The notes beneath the pieces were generated by a model that saw nothing but the letters and a program-made list of their open reading frames with translations, did no database searches and had not been told where the DNA came from. Below are positions 30,975 to 39,646 of a stretch of DNA of 64,000 nt, piece after piece. Every line of letters starts with the position of its first letter. The stretch's first letter is position 1. Source of the stretch: Actinomycetes bacterium (GTDB lineage: Bacteria > Actinomycetota > Acidimicrobiia > Acidimicrobiales > RAAP-2); NCBI GenBank assembly GCA_021793515.1, contig JAJYSP010000004.1:1-64000 (forward strand), given 5' to 3'. The position numbers and the translations under genes were made by a program.

Positions 30975-32600
30975 TTACGAAAGTCCCGGCCGGCCACGCT
31001 CGGTGCGGGCCCGTTCGGCGCGACGTTCCGCCTCCAGACGCTCCAGGTCCGTGTCGGAATAGTCTACAAACTGCATAGAATCTGCGATCAACTCGTGGTG
31101 GGCCTCGCCGCGGATCAGCCGGGCCATGTCGTGGGCGACCCGCCGGTAGTTCGCGTGCCCCTGGGGGCTCGAACGCAGTTCGATGAGGTGCATCGCCTCG
31201 CGGGCGTTCATCAGGATCCGGTAGCGGATGTTGAAGGCTAGCGCCACGCAGTACTGGCTCTGGACGGGGAATTCCACGGCGAGGTCGCGCGCGAACTCAG
31301 CCGACCGCTCGAGGGACTCGACGTAGGGCTGGTCGAGCCCAGCCTCACGCACGATCTCAGGCACCTCGTAGCCGAGATCGGCGGTGAGGGGTTGCCACTC
31401 GATGGTGGCGAGTCGGTGTCGCTGGAGGTCACGGAAGGCGCCGTAGTCAGTCACGAGTTCGAACTCGTAGGTCGTCTGCTCGAAGGCCCGTCCCGGGCGG
31501 TGACGCCGATTGGAGCGTTGGCCCACGTAGGTCGCCATGAGTTCACGACGCTGGAAGTCGCTCAGTGAGGCGACGGTCGCCGCCGCGGCCGCGGTGGAGA
31601 CCTCGGCGGTCTCAAAGACGATGGCCTCGAGCACGCGACGCTCACCGTCGGGGTCAAAGGCGATCAGACGAACCCGGGGTGGGTCGTCGTGATCGATCTC
31701 GGGGGTCCCCCACCGCGCGAGCAAGGCCGTGGTGCGAGCACGCTTGTCCGCGAGGTAGGTGACCCACTCGCCCCCGCGCTCGGGGACGTCGAGACGTTTG
31801 AGAAACGAGGGGATGACCTTTTCGAGCTCACGTTGCATCAGCCCCGCGTAGTGGTTGACCTCGGGCAGCGGGTGGGCGCGCATACGCAGCAGCAGGCTCT
31901 CGTAGGCCTGGCCCGAGCCGTAGATGCCGAGGTTCGACAGGGCGCTCGCGGGCAGGAGTCCCCGGACAGCGTCGAGGGCCTTGGCCCGGATCGCCTGACG
32001 ATAGACGAAGTCGGTGTCCTCGGGCGTTTTTGGATAGCGCACACTCAGCCACTCCGTCATACGCGGCAGCAGCGCGGCGTAGGTGTCGAACATGCGGTCC
32101 ATCTCACCGACGTAGCGGGCACCGAAGCGAGACTCGAGCACGTCGTGGTCGCGGTAGAAGCGGTAGTGGCCGTTGGCCAGGCGCCGGTCGTAGCCGAGGT
32201 AGCGCGTCGACTGCTCGAGGTAGCTCATGAGTCGGCCGCGCTCGAGAACTTTGGTCAAGACGTTGCTCGCCTGTTCACAGGCCAGATGGACCCCGCCAAG
32301 TTGGGCGACCGAGTCATCGCCGTACTCGAAGAAGATTCGCTGGTAGAGCTCGTCGGCGCGTCCGACGCCGACCGTGGCGTCGATCGAGGCGTCCCCGGTT
32401 AGGTCGAGGTCGTCGACGAACTCATCGAGGAAGAGTCGCCGCAGGCTCTTGGTGGCGCGTGAGTACCGGGCGAAGAGTGCCCCCTTGACGACCTCGGGGA
32501 GGTTGACCAGGGCGAAGACGGGTCCGTCGAGATTGGTGAAGTAGCGGCGCAATACTGCTCGCTCGGTCTCGGTGAACTCTTCCGCGACATAAGCGTGCAT
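30975..32600 (-). CDS. Tandem ThyX-domain protein (FAD-dependent thymidylate synthase-like)
   Basis: 541 residues, about twice the length of ThyX. Two ThyX-like domains in tandem. Domain 1 (about 40-270) keeps R121-x-R123-x-x-S126-x-x-E129-x-S131-x-R133 of the ThyX motif RHRxxSxNExSxR, but with Gly for His and Leu for Asn, and later has LPASALSNLGIYGSGQA in place of the substrate-binding stretch. Domain 2 (about 330-520) keeps R394-H395-R396 but then reads LATIEWQPL, losing the Ser, Asn-Glu and last Arg, while retaining the C-terminal NAREAMHLIELRSSPQGH. Canonical ThyX makes dTMP with FAD and methylene-tetrahydrofolate. Whether this protein does is unknown. It is the last gene of the long minus-strand series; ATG 32600. 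Confidence 0.85.
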   Translation of the reverse strand: MHAYVAEEFTETERAVLRRYFTNLDGPVFALVNLPEVVKGALFARYSRATKSLRRLFLDEFVDDLDLTGDASIDATVGVGRADELYQRIFFEYGDDSVAQLGGVHLACEQASNVLTKVLERGRLMSYLEQSTRYLGYDRRLANGHYRFYRDHDVLESRFGARYVGEMDRMFDTYAALLPRMTEWLSVRYPKTPEDTDFVYRQAIRAKALDAVRGLLPASALSNLGIYGSGQAYESLLLRMRAHPLPEVNHYAGLMQRELEKVIPSFLKRLDVPERGGEWVTYLADKRARTTALLARWGTPEIDHDDPPRVRLIAFDPDGERRVLEAIVFETAEVSTAAAAATVASLSDFQRRELMATYVGQRSNRRHRPGRAFEQTTYEFELVTDYGAFRDLQRHRLATIEWQPLTADLGYEVPEIVREAGLDQPYVESLERSAEFARDLAVEFPVQSQYCVALAFNIRYRILMNAREAMHLIELRSSPQGHANYRRVAHDMARLIRGEAHHELIADSMQFVDYSDTDLERLEAERRAERARTERGRPGLS

Positions 32601-32624
32601 GACACGTAGACATTAGGGCCAGCG

Positions 32625-34751
32625 TCAGGCCAAGGGGTGGACCGTCGTCGCGCTGGCGACGACGCTGCGCACGAGCGAGTCTCGGGCGATCGCCGCCTGA
32701 TCAGCGACGTCGCCCAACTGACCGAGCCGCGCGAGCTGTTCACAGAGGTCAGCGACCTGTTTGGCGATGCGCACGAAGTCCCCTGGCGAGGTCTGCCCGA
32801 TCTCGACGTCGGCGACGTCCAGAACCGTCCCGAGCGCCGCTCCCCTCGACCAGGCCGTAATGGTCGTCGCGAAGGCGCCGTCTGGGCCTCGGCCGTGGGG
32901 CACCTGGAACCGCTCCTCGACTTCGTGCACGGTGGCGGCGATGACGGTGAGTGCTCGGATGCGCTCGTCGAGCGAGGTGCGCCGGTCGTTGCCGATCCGA
33001 TCGGGAATGGTGCGACGTTTCTTGGTCGTGACGGCCTTGGCGGCGTTGGGGGCGCGCCGCGCCCGGCGCGGCTCGTAGACGAAGCACGACGCGAGTCCCG
33101 CAACGGCGGCCCCGTCGAGCCCGTCGAACAGCCCTTCGCGCAGGGCCTCAGCGACGAGCAGGTCACTCTCGTGATAGAGCGAACGCAGGAGTTGCCCGTC
33201 GGCGTTCAACGTCCAGCCCTCGGCGTAGCCGAGCGCCTCGAGGACGTGGTGGCGAGCGCGCAACTGTTCGCTGAGCGAACGCCTGGAGCCACCTGGACGC
33301 CGGTCTGACTCGAACTGGGCGAAGGAGCGCTCGACTACGTTGGTCGCCGTTTCCTGGTCGAAGTGGTTGATGAGGTTGGCCGTGAAGTTGTACGTGGGGC
33401 GAAACGAGGAGTGCAGGTCGCCCGGCGCAGCCAGCGCGACGCGACCGACGTCAAACAGGGCGATATCGGGGCTGAAGCAGACGATGGCGTGGCCCTCGTC
33501 GTCGAGCCCTCGCCGACCGGCCCGACCGGTCATTTGGGAGTACTCGGCGCTCGTGAGGAACTGACGGCCCGCGTCGGAGTACTTGGTGAAGCGCTCGAGC
33601 GCGACCGAGCGCGCGGGCATGTTGACCCCCAGCGCGAGTGTTTCGGTTGCGAACACCGCGCCGAGCAGGTTGCGCTCGAAGCAGGCCTCGACGATTTCAC
33701 GAAAGGCCGGGACCATGCCCGCGTGGTGGGCGGCGAGGCCACGGACGAGCCCCTCGAGGAAGTCGGCGTACTCGAGGGCGCGTAGGTCATCGTCGGTGAA
33801 GCTCGAGAGACGAAGCTCGGCGATCCGCTCGATCTCGGCGCGTTCGTCGCTCGTGGTGAAGCGCAGTCCGTCACGACGGCATTGGGCGACGGCGTCGTCG
33901 CAGGCCGCGCGTGAGAAGATGAAGACGATTGCCGGCAGCAGGTCGTTCGCCTCCAACGCGTTGAGCAACTCGCTTCGCCGCGGGGTCCGAAAGGGCGGCG
34001 GTGGCGCTGAGGATCGGGGACCACGCCACTTCGGCCCCGGGCGGAACTTACGCGACGCCTTCATCAGGTTGTCGATGCGCCGGGCCCCGTCGGCCAGACG
34101 ACCCTCGACGAGCAGGTCCTCGACCTCGGCACTGGTCTGGCCGCGACGCACCACGGCGACGTGGTTGTGCAGGGTGATCGGGCGATTCGCCTCAATGACC
34201 ACCTCGGTGTGCCCGCGGACCTCGGTCAGCCACTGCCCAAGGAAGGTCGCGTTGCCGACGGTCGCCGAGAGCGCGACGAACTGGATCGACGGCGGCGTGA
34301 GGATGAGCACCTCCTCCCAGACACCGCCGCGATAGGGGTCTTGGAGGTAGTGGACCTCGTCGAGCACGACGAGTCCGAGCGAGCGCAGCTGGCCCGAATC
34401 GGTGAGCAGCATGTTGCGCAGCACCTCGGTGGTCATCACGACGATTTCGGCGCCACGGTTGATCGACGTGTCGCCGGTGAGCAGGCCGACTCGATCGGCG
34501 CCGAAACGGTCCACGAGCTCGTGGTACTTCTGATTCGAGAGTGCCTTCAGCGGCGTCGTGTAGAAGGCACGGCGCGCCCCGTGGGTCGTGCGGGTGATCG
34601 CGTAGGTGGCGATCAACGTCTTACCCGAACCGGTCGGGGCGCTCACGAGCACGTTCACTTCTCGGTCGACGGCGTCGAGCGCCTCGCGCTGGAAGTCGTC
34701 GAGGCCGAAGCCGAGCTCGTCGACGAAGGTGCTGCGCAGGTCGCGCTTCAC
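32625..34751 (-). CDS. helY: Ski2-like DEAD/DEAH-box helicase HelY
   Basis: 708 residues. ATP-dependent RNA helicase of the Ski2/Mtr4-like group. Motif I APTGSGKT (38-45), TTPLKALSNQK, motif II DEVH (about 130-133), motif III SAT, then the second RecA domain with HHAGMVPAFREIVE, ATETLALGVNMPAR and motif VI QMTGRAGRRG. A C-terminal helical region follows. A shorter chain than the about 900 residues of mycobacterial HelY. It overlaps tatC by 4 bases; tatA-tatC-helY adjacency is the mycobacterial arrangement too. Confidence 0.92.
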   Translation of the reverse strand: MKRDLRSTFVDELGFGLDDFQREALDAVDREVNVLVSAPTGSGKTLIATYAITRTTHGARRAFYTTPLKALSNQKYHELVDRFGADRVGLLTGDTSINRGAEIVVMTTEVLRNMLLTDSGQLRSLGLVVLDEVHYLQDPYRGGVWEEVLILTPPSIQFVALSATVGNATFLGQWLTEVRGHTEVVIEANRPITLHNHVAVVRRGQTSAEVEDLLVEGRLADGARRIDNLMKASRKFRPGPKWRGPRSSAPPPPFRTPRRSELLNALEANDLLPAIVFIFSRAACDDAVAQCRRDGLRFTTSDERAEIERIAELRLSSFTDDDLRALEYADFLEGLVRGLAAHHAGMVPAFREIVEACFERNLLGAVFATETLALGVNMPARSVALERFTKYSDAGRQFLTSAEYSQMTGRAGRRGLDDEGHAIVCFSPDIALFDVGRVALAAPGDLHSSFRPTYNFTANLINHFDQETATNVVERSFAQFESDRRPGGSRRSLSEQLRARHHVLEALGYAEGWTLNADGQLLRSLYHESDLLVAEALREGLFDGLDGAAVAGLASCFVYEPRRARRAPNAAKAVTTKKRRTIPDRIGNDRRTSLDERIRALTVIAATVHEVEERFQVPHGRGPDGAFATTITAWSRGAALGTVLDVADVEIGQTSPGDFVRIAKQVADLCEQLARLGQLGDVADQAAIARDSLVRSVVASATTVHPLA

Positions 34752-35476
34752 CGGCGCAGCATCTTGCCGACCCCGATGGCGAGGAAGTAGAAGGCGGTGA
34801 GTGGCACCGCGAGTGCGAGCATCGACAGTGGGTCACCGCTCGGGGTAAAGACCGCCGCCGCGATGGTGATCGCGATGAGTGCGTAGCGCCACGAGTGCAG
34901 CAGCTGTCGGGGTGTCACGATGCGCGCGAGCTCGAGTGCGACGAGCACGACGGGGAACTCGAAGGTCACCCCGAAGATGAACATCATCATGACGAAGAGG
35001 CTGAGGTACTGATTGGGGTTGTAGTACGAGACCAACGTGTTGCCGCCGATCGACTGAAGGAACTTGATCGCGTGGCCGAAACTGAAGTACGCGACGACCA
35101 CGCCGGCGGCGAAAAAGGTGAAGGACGCCGAAACGAAGGGCACGGCGTAGCGCCGCTCGGCGGCCTTCAGTCCAGGCGTGATGAATCGCCAGACGTGCCA
35201 AAAGACGATTGGCGAGGCGAACAGGAGACCCCCGAAGAATGCGATTTTGATGCGAAGCGTCAGTCCGTCGAGCGGATTCGTCACGAGGAACTGGCAATGT
35301 CCCGGCTCAGCGTGGCAGTAGGGCTGCTGGAGGATGCGCAGGATCGGCGAGTAGAGCATGAACGCCGCGATGCCGAGCACGATGATCGAGGCCGACGAGA
35401 TCAGAAAGCGCTGGCGGGCTTCGGCGAGGTGCTCGGCCAGGGTCATCCCGGACTCGGCCTTTCGGAATTTCGACAC
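34748..35476 (-). CDS. tatC: Sec-independent protein translocase TatC
   Basis: 242 residues, six membrane helices. Substrate-binding core of the twin-arginine translocase. Conserved: MTLAEHLAEARQRFLIS (the LEH-L-ELR region), the periplasmic loop, ASPIVFWHVWRFITPGLKAAERR, and FGVTFEFPVVLVAL with the conserved F-E. It lies seven bases after tatB and overlaps helY, so the three are cotranscribed. No twin-arginine signal protein is obvious in the window. Confidence 0.95.
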   Translation of the reverse strand: MSKFRKAESGMTLAEHLAEARQRFLISSASIIVLGIAAFMLYSPILRILQQPYCHAEPGHCQFLVTNPLDGLTLRIKIAFFGGLLFASPIVFWHVWRFITPGLKAAERRYAVPFVSASFTFFAAGVVVAYFSFGHAIKFLQSIGGNTLVSYYNPNQYLSLFVMMMFIFGVTFEFPVVLVALELARIVTPRQLLHSWRYALIAITIAAAVFTPSGDPLSMLALAVPLTAFYFLAIGVGKMLRR

Positions 35477-35482
35477 GTCAGA

Positions 35483-35911
35483 TCAGTTCAGCGATGGGTC
35501 GATGGGAGACGAATCGTCGAAGGTTGGGGCCGGCCGAGGTGTCACGGGCGTCGTCAACGGGCTCACCGAGGGCGTTCGAGTCTCCTTCGGTCTTGGGGGA
35601 CCGGCTACCGGCTCGGTGACGTCGGTGGGCGTGAGGTCGGTCGCTGTACCCATACTGTCTCGCAGGTCCGCCCGGTTGGCGAGTTCGTTGAGCAGGTTGA
35701 CCGGGCTGCGAACCACGCGGGCGATGTCGCCCGCGCTCGGCAGGTCCGGAATCACCTCGCGAACCTCCTCTTCGACGCGTTCCTGAATCCGCTTGATCGC
35801 GCGCCAACTAGCGCCGAGCTTGTGGGCGACTTCGGGCAACTTGTCAGGACCGAGCAACAAGAGCACCACGGCGACGATGACCATGATCTTGATTGGGCTC
35901 AGGCTGAACAC
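35483..35911 (-). CDS. tatB: Sec-independent protein translocase TatA/TatB-type subunit
   Basis: 142 residues. A single N-terminal membrane helix (SPIKIMVIVAVVLLLLGP, with conserved G-P and KLPEVAHKLG amphipathic helix) and a long Pro/Thr-rich charged tail. The lack of the TatA FG after the helix and the long tail favour TatB, but in actinobacteria the TatA/B distinction is soft. GTG 35911 follows TACAAT (minus strand 35923-35918) by six bases, so the reading frame from 36025 is too long. Own promoter inside the proteasome-tat series. The -10 box lies between the two arms (CTCCCCC and GGGGGG) of an imperfect inverted repeat at 35911-35929. Confidence 0.86.
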   Translation of the reverse strand: MFSLSPIKIMVIVAVVLLLLGPDKLPEVAHKLGASWRAIKRIQERVEEEVREVIPDLPSAGDIARVVRSPVNLLNELANRADLRDSMGTATDLTPTDVTEPVAGPPRPKETRTPSVSPLTTPVTPRPAPTFDDSSPIDPSLN

Positions 35912-35943
35912 TCCCCCATTGTAGGGGGGTGTGCGGGACGCTT

Positions 35944-36567
35944 TTAGACCGGCCCGATTCGCGAGAGGGGCCAGATACGGACGAAAACTTTGCCGATGAT
36001 GGCGCTCGCCGGTAGCGGTCCCCACGATCGACTGTCACAGGAGTCGGCGTGGTTGTCGCCCATCATGAAGTACGAGTGGGCCGGCACCGTCACGTTGCCG
36101 ATCGGCGAGCCGAGTGGCTCGGTGTGGGGCCAGTTCTCGTCCAGCGGCTTGCCGTTGACGTAGATCGTGTTTCCCTTGGAAGTGAGGTGGTCACCGGGTA
36201 ACCCGATCACCCGCTTCACGTACACGGGCAGGTTGTCCTGGCACGCGACGTGCGCCGCTTCGGGAGCGCGGAAAACCACGACGTCACCGCGGTGTATCGT
36301 TCCCCAGGTCACGCTCAGCTTGGAGACGAGCACGTGATCACCGATCATGAGCGTCGGTTCCATGGAAGCAGAGGGGATCCAGTACGTCTGGACGACGTAG
36401 GCGCGTAGGAGAAACGACACCCCGGCCGCCACGAGGAGAATGATCACCCATTCCAACAGGGATTGGCGCCGACGACGGGGCTTGCCCACCGCCTTCACGA
36501 TGGTCTCGATGGGGTCCCCGGCATCGGGCACGTCAGAGGCCGAGGGTTCGATGGGATCGTTTGGCAC
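35944..36567 (-). CDS. lepB: Signal peptidase I
   Basis: 207 residues. Removes signal peptides of exported proteins at the outer face of the membrane. One membrane helix (about 38-57) follows a basic KPRRRRQ stretch; catalytic Ser68 in PSASMEPTL and Lys118 in YVKRVIGLPGD, GNTIYVNGKPL, and MGDNHADSCDSRSWGPLP are the S26 boxes B-E. GTG 36567 follows TAGCCT (minus strand 36579-36574) by six bases. It sits between pafA and tatB, where mycobacteria have pafB and pafC. Confidence 0.94.
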   Translation of the reverse strand: MPNDPIEPSASDVPDAGDPIETIVKAVGKPRRRRQSLLEWVIILLVAAGVSFLLRAYVVQTYWIPSASMEPTLMIGDHVLVSKLSVTWGTIHRGDVVVFRAPEAAHVACQDNLPVYVKRVIGLPGDHLTSKGNTIYVNGKPLDENWPHTEPLGSPIGNVTVPAHSYFMMGDNHADSCDSRSWGPLPASAIIGKVFVRIWPLSRIGPV

Positions 36568-36591
36568 AGTGCAAGGCTAGTCGGCCGCCCT

Positions 36592-37965
36592 CTAGGCGTC
36601 CCGTCGCTCCATCGAGGTAAGCAGCCGTTGGAACCGCTCATCGGTGCTCTTGAAGGGATCCTTCAAGAGGATGGTGCGCTGCATCTCATCGTTGAGCTTG
36701 AGGTGCACCCAGTCGACGGTGTAGTCACGTCGCCATTCCTTGGCCGCGCGGATGAAGGCGCCGCGCATACGCGCACGGGTCGTCGAGGGCGCCTCGGTGG
36801 CGGCGCGGGCGATGTCGTCGTCGCTCACCACGCGCCGGAAGTGTCCCCGCTGCTGACGGCGGTAGTAGAGGCCACGTTCCACGCTGGTGTCGTGGTAGAG
36901 CAGGTCGATAAGTGCGATCTTGGGGTCGCTCAGGGCGAGGCCGCGGCGCTCACGCTCGCGCTCGATGATCTGAAGTTTGGCGATCCAGTCGACACGGTCG
37001 GCGAGGGACATGGGGTCGGCGCGGTAGTCGTCGATCATCTGGCGCCAGAGTCGCACGGCCAGGACCTGATCGGCCGGTAGCTCACGACTCGATGCGAACT
37101 GCTCGGCGCGCTCGCACAGGTCGTCTTGGATCTCGATCGCGGTCATGTCGCGTCCCGAGACGAGCTTGATCGGCTCCTTGCTCCACAGGTCATAGGAGAT
37201 GTCGCGTAGTGCGTTGATCGGCGAGGCGAGGTTGTAGTCGCGCAGTACGGTCGTGCGGTCCTCGATCATCGCGAGCACCACCGACGCGGTGCCGACCTTG
37301 ACGAAAGTGGCGAACTCACTCATGTTGGAGTCGCCGACGATGACGTGCAGTCGGCGGTACCGCTCCGGATCGGCGTGGGGCTCATCACGGGTGTTGATGA
37401 TGGGTCGACTGCGCGTGGTGGCCGACGAGATCGACTCCCAGATGTGCTCGGCGCGCTGACTCATGGAGTATGTGGTGCCCCTCGGGGTGGTGACGACCTT
37501 ACCCGCTCCGGCGAAGATCTGCCTACTGATCAGGAATGGGATGAAGACCTGCTCGAGTCGTGTCAAGTCGTCGAATCGTTCAATGCAGTAGTTCTCGTGG
37601 CAGCCGTAGGAGTTACCCGAGGAGTCGGTGTTGCTCTTGAAGAGGTAGATGTCGCCGCGGATGCCCTCGTTGGTCAACTGCTCTTGGGCGTAGGAGACGA
37701 GTTCGCGCAAGATGGCTTCGCCGGCCTTGTCTTGGGCGACGAGGTCGCTCAGCGAGTCACACTCCGCGGTCGCGTACTCGGGGTGACTCCCCACGTCGAG
37801 GTAGAGGCGACTCCCGTTTTCGAGGAACACGTTGCTCGAGCGTCCCCACGCCACCACCTTGCGAAAGAGGAACCGGGAGACCTCGTCGGGACTGAGCCGC
37901 CGTTGACCGCGTAGTGAGAAGGTCACGCCGTACTCGGTCTCGACGCCGAAGATCCGCCGCAGCAT
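36592..37965 (-). CDS. pafA: Pup-protein ligase PafA
   Basis: 457 residues. Joins the C-terminal glutamate of Pup to substrate lysines using ATP. Glutamine-synthetase-like fold: IFGVETEYGVTF at the N-terminus, YLDVGSHPEYATAEC with the catalytic Asp57, NSYGCHENY, RPIINTRDEPHAD and the phosphate-binding arginines. The 40-residue Dop loop is absent, which separates it from dop at 39647. Follows prcA after four bases. Transcription order in the locus is arc, dop, pup, prcB, prcA, pafA. Confidence 0.96.
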   Translation of the reverse strand: MLRRIFGVETEYGVTFSLRGQRRLSPDEVSRFLFRKVVAWGRSSNVFLENGSRLYLDVGSHPEYATAECDSLSDLVAQDKAGEAILRELVSYAQEQLTNEGIRGDIYLFKSNTDSSGNSYGCHENYCIERFDDLTRLEQVFIPFLISRQIFAGAGKVVTTPRGTTYSMSQRAEHIWESISSATTRSRPIINTRDEPHADPERYRRLHVIVGDSNMSEFATFVKVGTASVVLAMIEDRTTVLRDYNLASPINALRDISYDLWSKEPIKLVSGRDMTAIEIQDDLCERAEQFASSRELPADQVLAVRLWRQMIDDYRADPMSLADRVDWIAKLQIIERERERRGLALSDPKIALIDLLYHDTSVERGLYYRRQQRGHFRRVVSDDDIARAATEAPSTTRARMRGAFIRAAKEWRRDYTVDWVHLKLNDEMQRTILLKDPFKSTDERFQRLLTSMERRDA

Positions 37966-37969
37966 CAGC

Positions 37970-38650
37970 TCACGTCCCGAGTAGTGCCGCGACTCGTTCG
38001 TCGGTCAGTCTCGAGAAGGTGCGCCGGCCCCCGGTGTCCTGGAGCACGCAGACCTCGAGGTCGGCCACATCGATGGTGCGATCGGCCCCCGCGAGGGCGG
38101 CCACCGCGTTGCGCAACGTCACGTTGAGTGGTTCGAGATCCGTCTCGGCGGCGCTGAAGCGGCCCTTGATCGTCTCGGCGTCCCCGCCGAGGACCGCGAA
38201 GCGAGGCTCGTCGGAGATTGTCCCCTCGTAAGCGATGCGAAAGAGCTTCGTGGGGCGGATCGCCGTGCCCAACTGGGCGACGAGGACTTCGACCTCGAGG
38301 GGCTTTTGGCCCTCGGTGAACATGTCCCCAATGTGCTGGGCGTAGTAGTTCGCGAGTGCGCGCGCGTCGACGTCCTCGCGCGAATACGTGAAGCCGGTAC
38401 CGTCGGCCCAGCGGATGCCCGCCTCGCGAAGTCGGTCAAACTCGTTGTACTTGCCCACACCGGCGAAGGCGATCCGGTCGTAGATCTCGGAGATTTTGTT
38501 GAGCGAGGCCGACGGGTTCTCAGCGACCATCAGCACACCGACGTCGTAGATCGCCGCGACGATCGACCGACCCCGGGCGATGCCTTTCTGGGCGAACTCG
38601 GCACGGTCCTTGATCAGTTGTTCGGGCGAGACGTAGAAGTAGTTGCTCAT
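37970..38650 (-). CDS. prcA: 20S proteasome alpha subunit
   Basis: 226 residues. Outer-ring subunit that gates the core and docks the Arc/Mpa ATPase. FYVSPEQLIKDRAEFAQKGIARGRSIVA is split by position 28 into the gating N-terminus and the first strand; no N-terminal nucleophile Thr, as expected. KISEIYDRIAFAGVGKYNEFDRLR and EVEVLVAQLG are alpha-type. The start overlaps prcB by 4 bases (ATGA). Its C-terminus lacks a marked acidic tail. Confidence 0.95.
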   Translation of the reverse strand: MSNYFYVSPEQLIKDRAEFAQKGIARGRSIVAAIYDVGVLMVAENPSASLNKISEIYDRIAFAGVGKYNEFDRLREAGIRWADGTGFTYSREDVDARALANYYAQHIGDMFTEGQKPLEVEVLVAQLGTAIRPTKLFRIAYEGTISDEPRFAVLGGDAETIKGRFSAAETDLEPLNVTLRNAVAALAGADRTIDVADLEVCVLQDTGGRRTFSRLTDERVAALLGT

Positions 38651-39441
38651 CGCAGTGAACCCCCTGCGATGCCCTGGCTCTGGGTGCGACGCTCGTTGAT
38701 GGTGACAAATCGCGCCTCGACCTCTTCGGCGGGAAGTTCGGTGAACCCGTTCTCGTCGAGCGTGATGATCATGGGAAAGAGGTTTCGAACGAAGTCAGGG
38801 CCCCCCGTGCTCGGGTCGTTGTCCCCCGCTTCGTAAATGGCGAGCGCACCGAGTTCGAGCGCCGCTTCGCGGTCGAGGTCGGCGCGGAATCCCAAGCGCA
38901 GGGCGCTCTCGGCGAAAGGTGAACCCGAGCCAATCGTCGCGAAGTCACGCCGTTCGTAGCACCCACCAGCGCCGTCGTATTCGAAAATCCGTCCGTCACG
39001 GTGACTGGGGTCCCAGCCGGCGAGTAGCGGGATCACCATGAGCGGGCTGCCGAGGTTGTTGCGCTGGATGATCGGTGACAGGTAGTTGGCCTTGCCCTCG
39101 AGGCTGAGCGACGTGTCAGTCATCTTCTCGTAGTGCTCGAAGGAGAGCTGGGCCATGCGGATGAACTCCATCCCGCGCGCTGCGCTCCCCGAGATCGCGA
39201 GGGCCGTGAAGCGATCCGCCGCCTCGATCTTTCGCACGTCGCGACTGGCGATGTAGTTACTCGTAGCCTGACGGTCGCCCACCATGACCACGCCGCCGAC
39301 GTAGCGCACGGCGATCACGGTGGTGGCGTGGCGCCCCTCGACGCCAGAGCCCAACGGGTTCTCCACCAGTCCGGCGCGCAGCGCGAAGTGTAGGAAAGAG
39401 GGACCGGGATCGTCACTCGCGTTGAAGAGGGGCAACCCCAT
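38647..39441 (-). CDS. prcB: 20S proteasome beta subunit
   Basis: 264 residues. Catalytic inner-ring subunit, matured by cutting the propeptide before a threonine. The propeptide would be about 39 residues (fewer than in M. tuberculosis) and the junction reads EGRHA-TTVIAV, so Thr40 is the likely nucleophile; the residue before it is Ala where most bacterial beta subunits have Gly. GDRQAT, SGSAARGMEF and GSGSPFAESAL are beta-type core motifs. ATG follows the pup stop directly (TAGATG). Confidence 0.94.
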   Translation of the reverse strand: MGLPLFNASDDPGPSFLHFALRAGLVENPLGSGVEGRHATTVIAVRYVGGVVMVGDRQATSNYIASRDVRKIEAADRFTALAISGSAARGMEFIRMAQLSFEHYEKMTDTSLSLEGKANYLSPIIQRNNLGSPLMVIPLLAGWDPSHRDGRIFEYDGAGGCYERRDFATIGSGSPFAESALRLGFRADLDREAALELGALAIYEAGDNDPSTGGPDFVRNLFPMIITLDENGFTELPAEEVEARFVTINERRTQSQGIAGGSLR

Positions 39442-39636
39442 CTACTCGCCTCCCTTTTGGACGTAGTTACGCACGAATTCCTCGGCGTTCTCCTCGAGGA
39501 CTTCATCGATCTCGTCGAGCAAGTCGTCCAGATCTGCCTTTAGCTGTTCACCTTTGGACGTGTCGACGTTGACCTCGGGCGCCGACTCCGTCGGGCGTGT
39601 CACTCGTTGCTTCTGGATCCGTTCTTGTTCAACCAT
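39442..39636 (-). CDS. pup: Prokaryotic ubiquitin-like protein Pup
   Basis: 64 residues, mostly disordered with a helix (about 28-55) that binds the Arc coiled coil. KADLDDLLDEIDEVLEENAE and the end FVRNYVQKGGE are the family signature. The gene encodes the C-terminal GGE directly, so Pup is ready for ligation without deamidation, unlike the GGQ form of mycobacteria. Lies between dop (10 bases upstream) and prcB. Confidence 0.96.
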   Translation of the reverse strand: MVEQERIQKQRVTRPTESAPEVNVDTSKGEQLKADLDDLLDEIDEVLEENAEEFVRNYVQKGGE

Positions 39637-39646
39637 GCCCTTAGTT

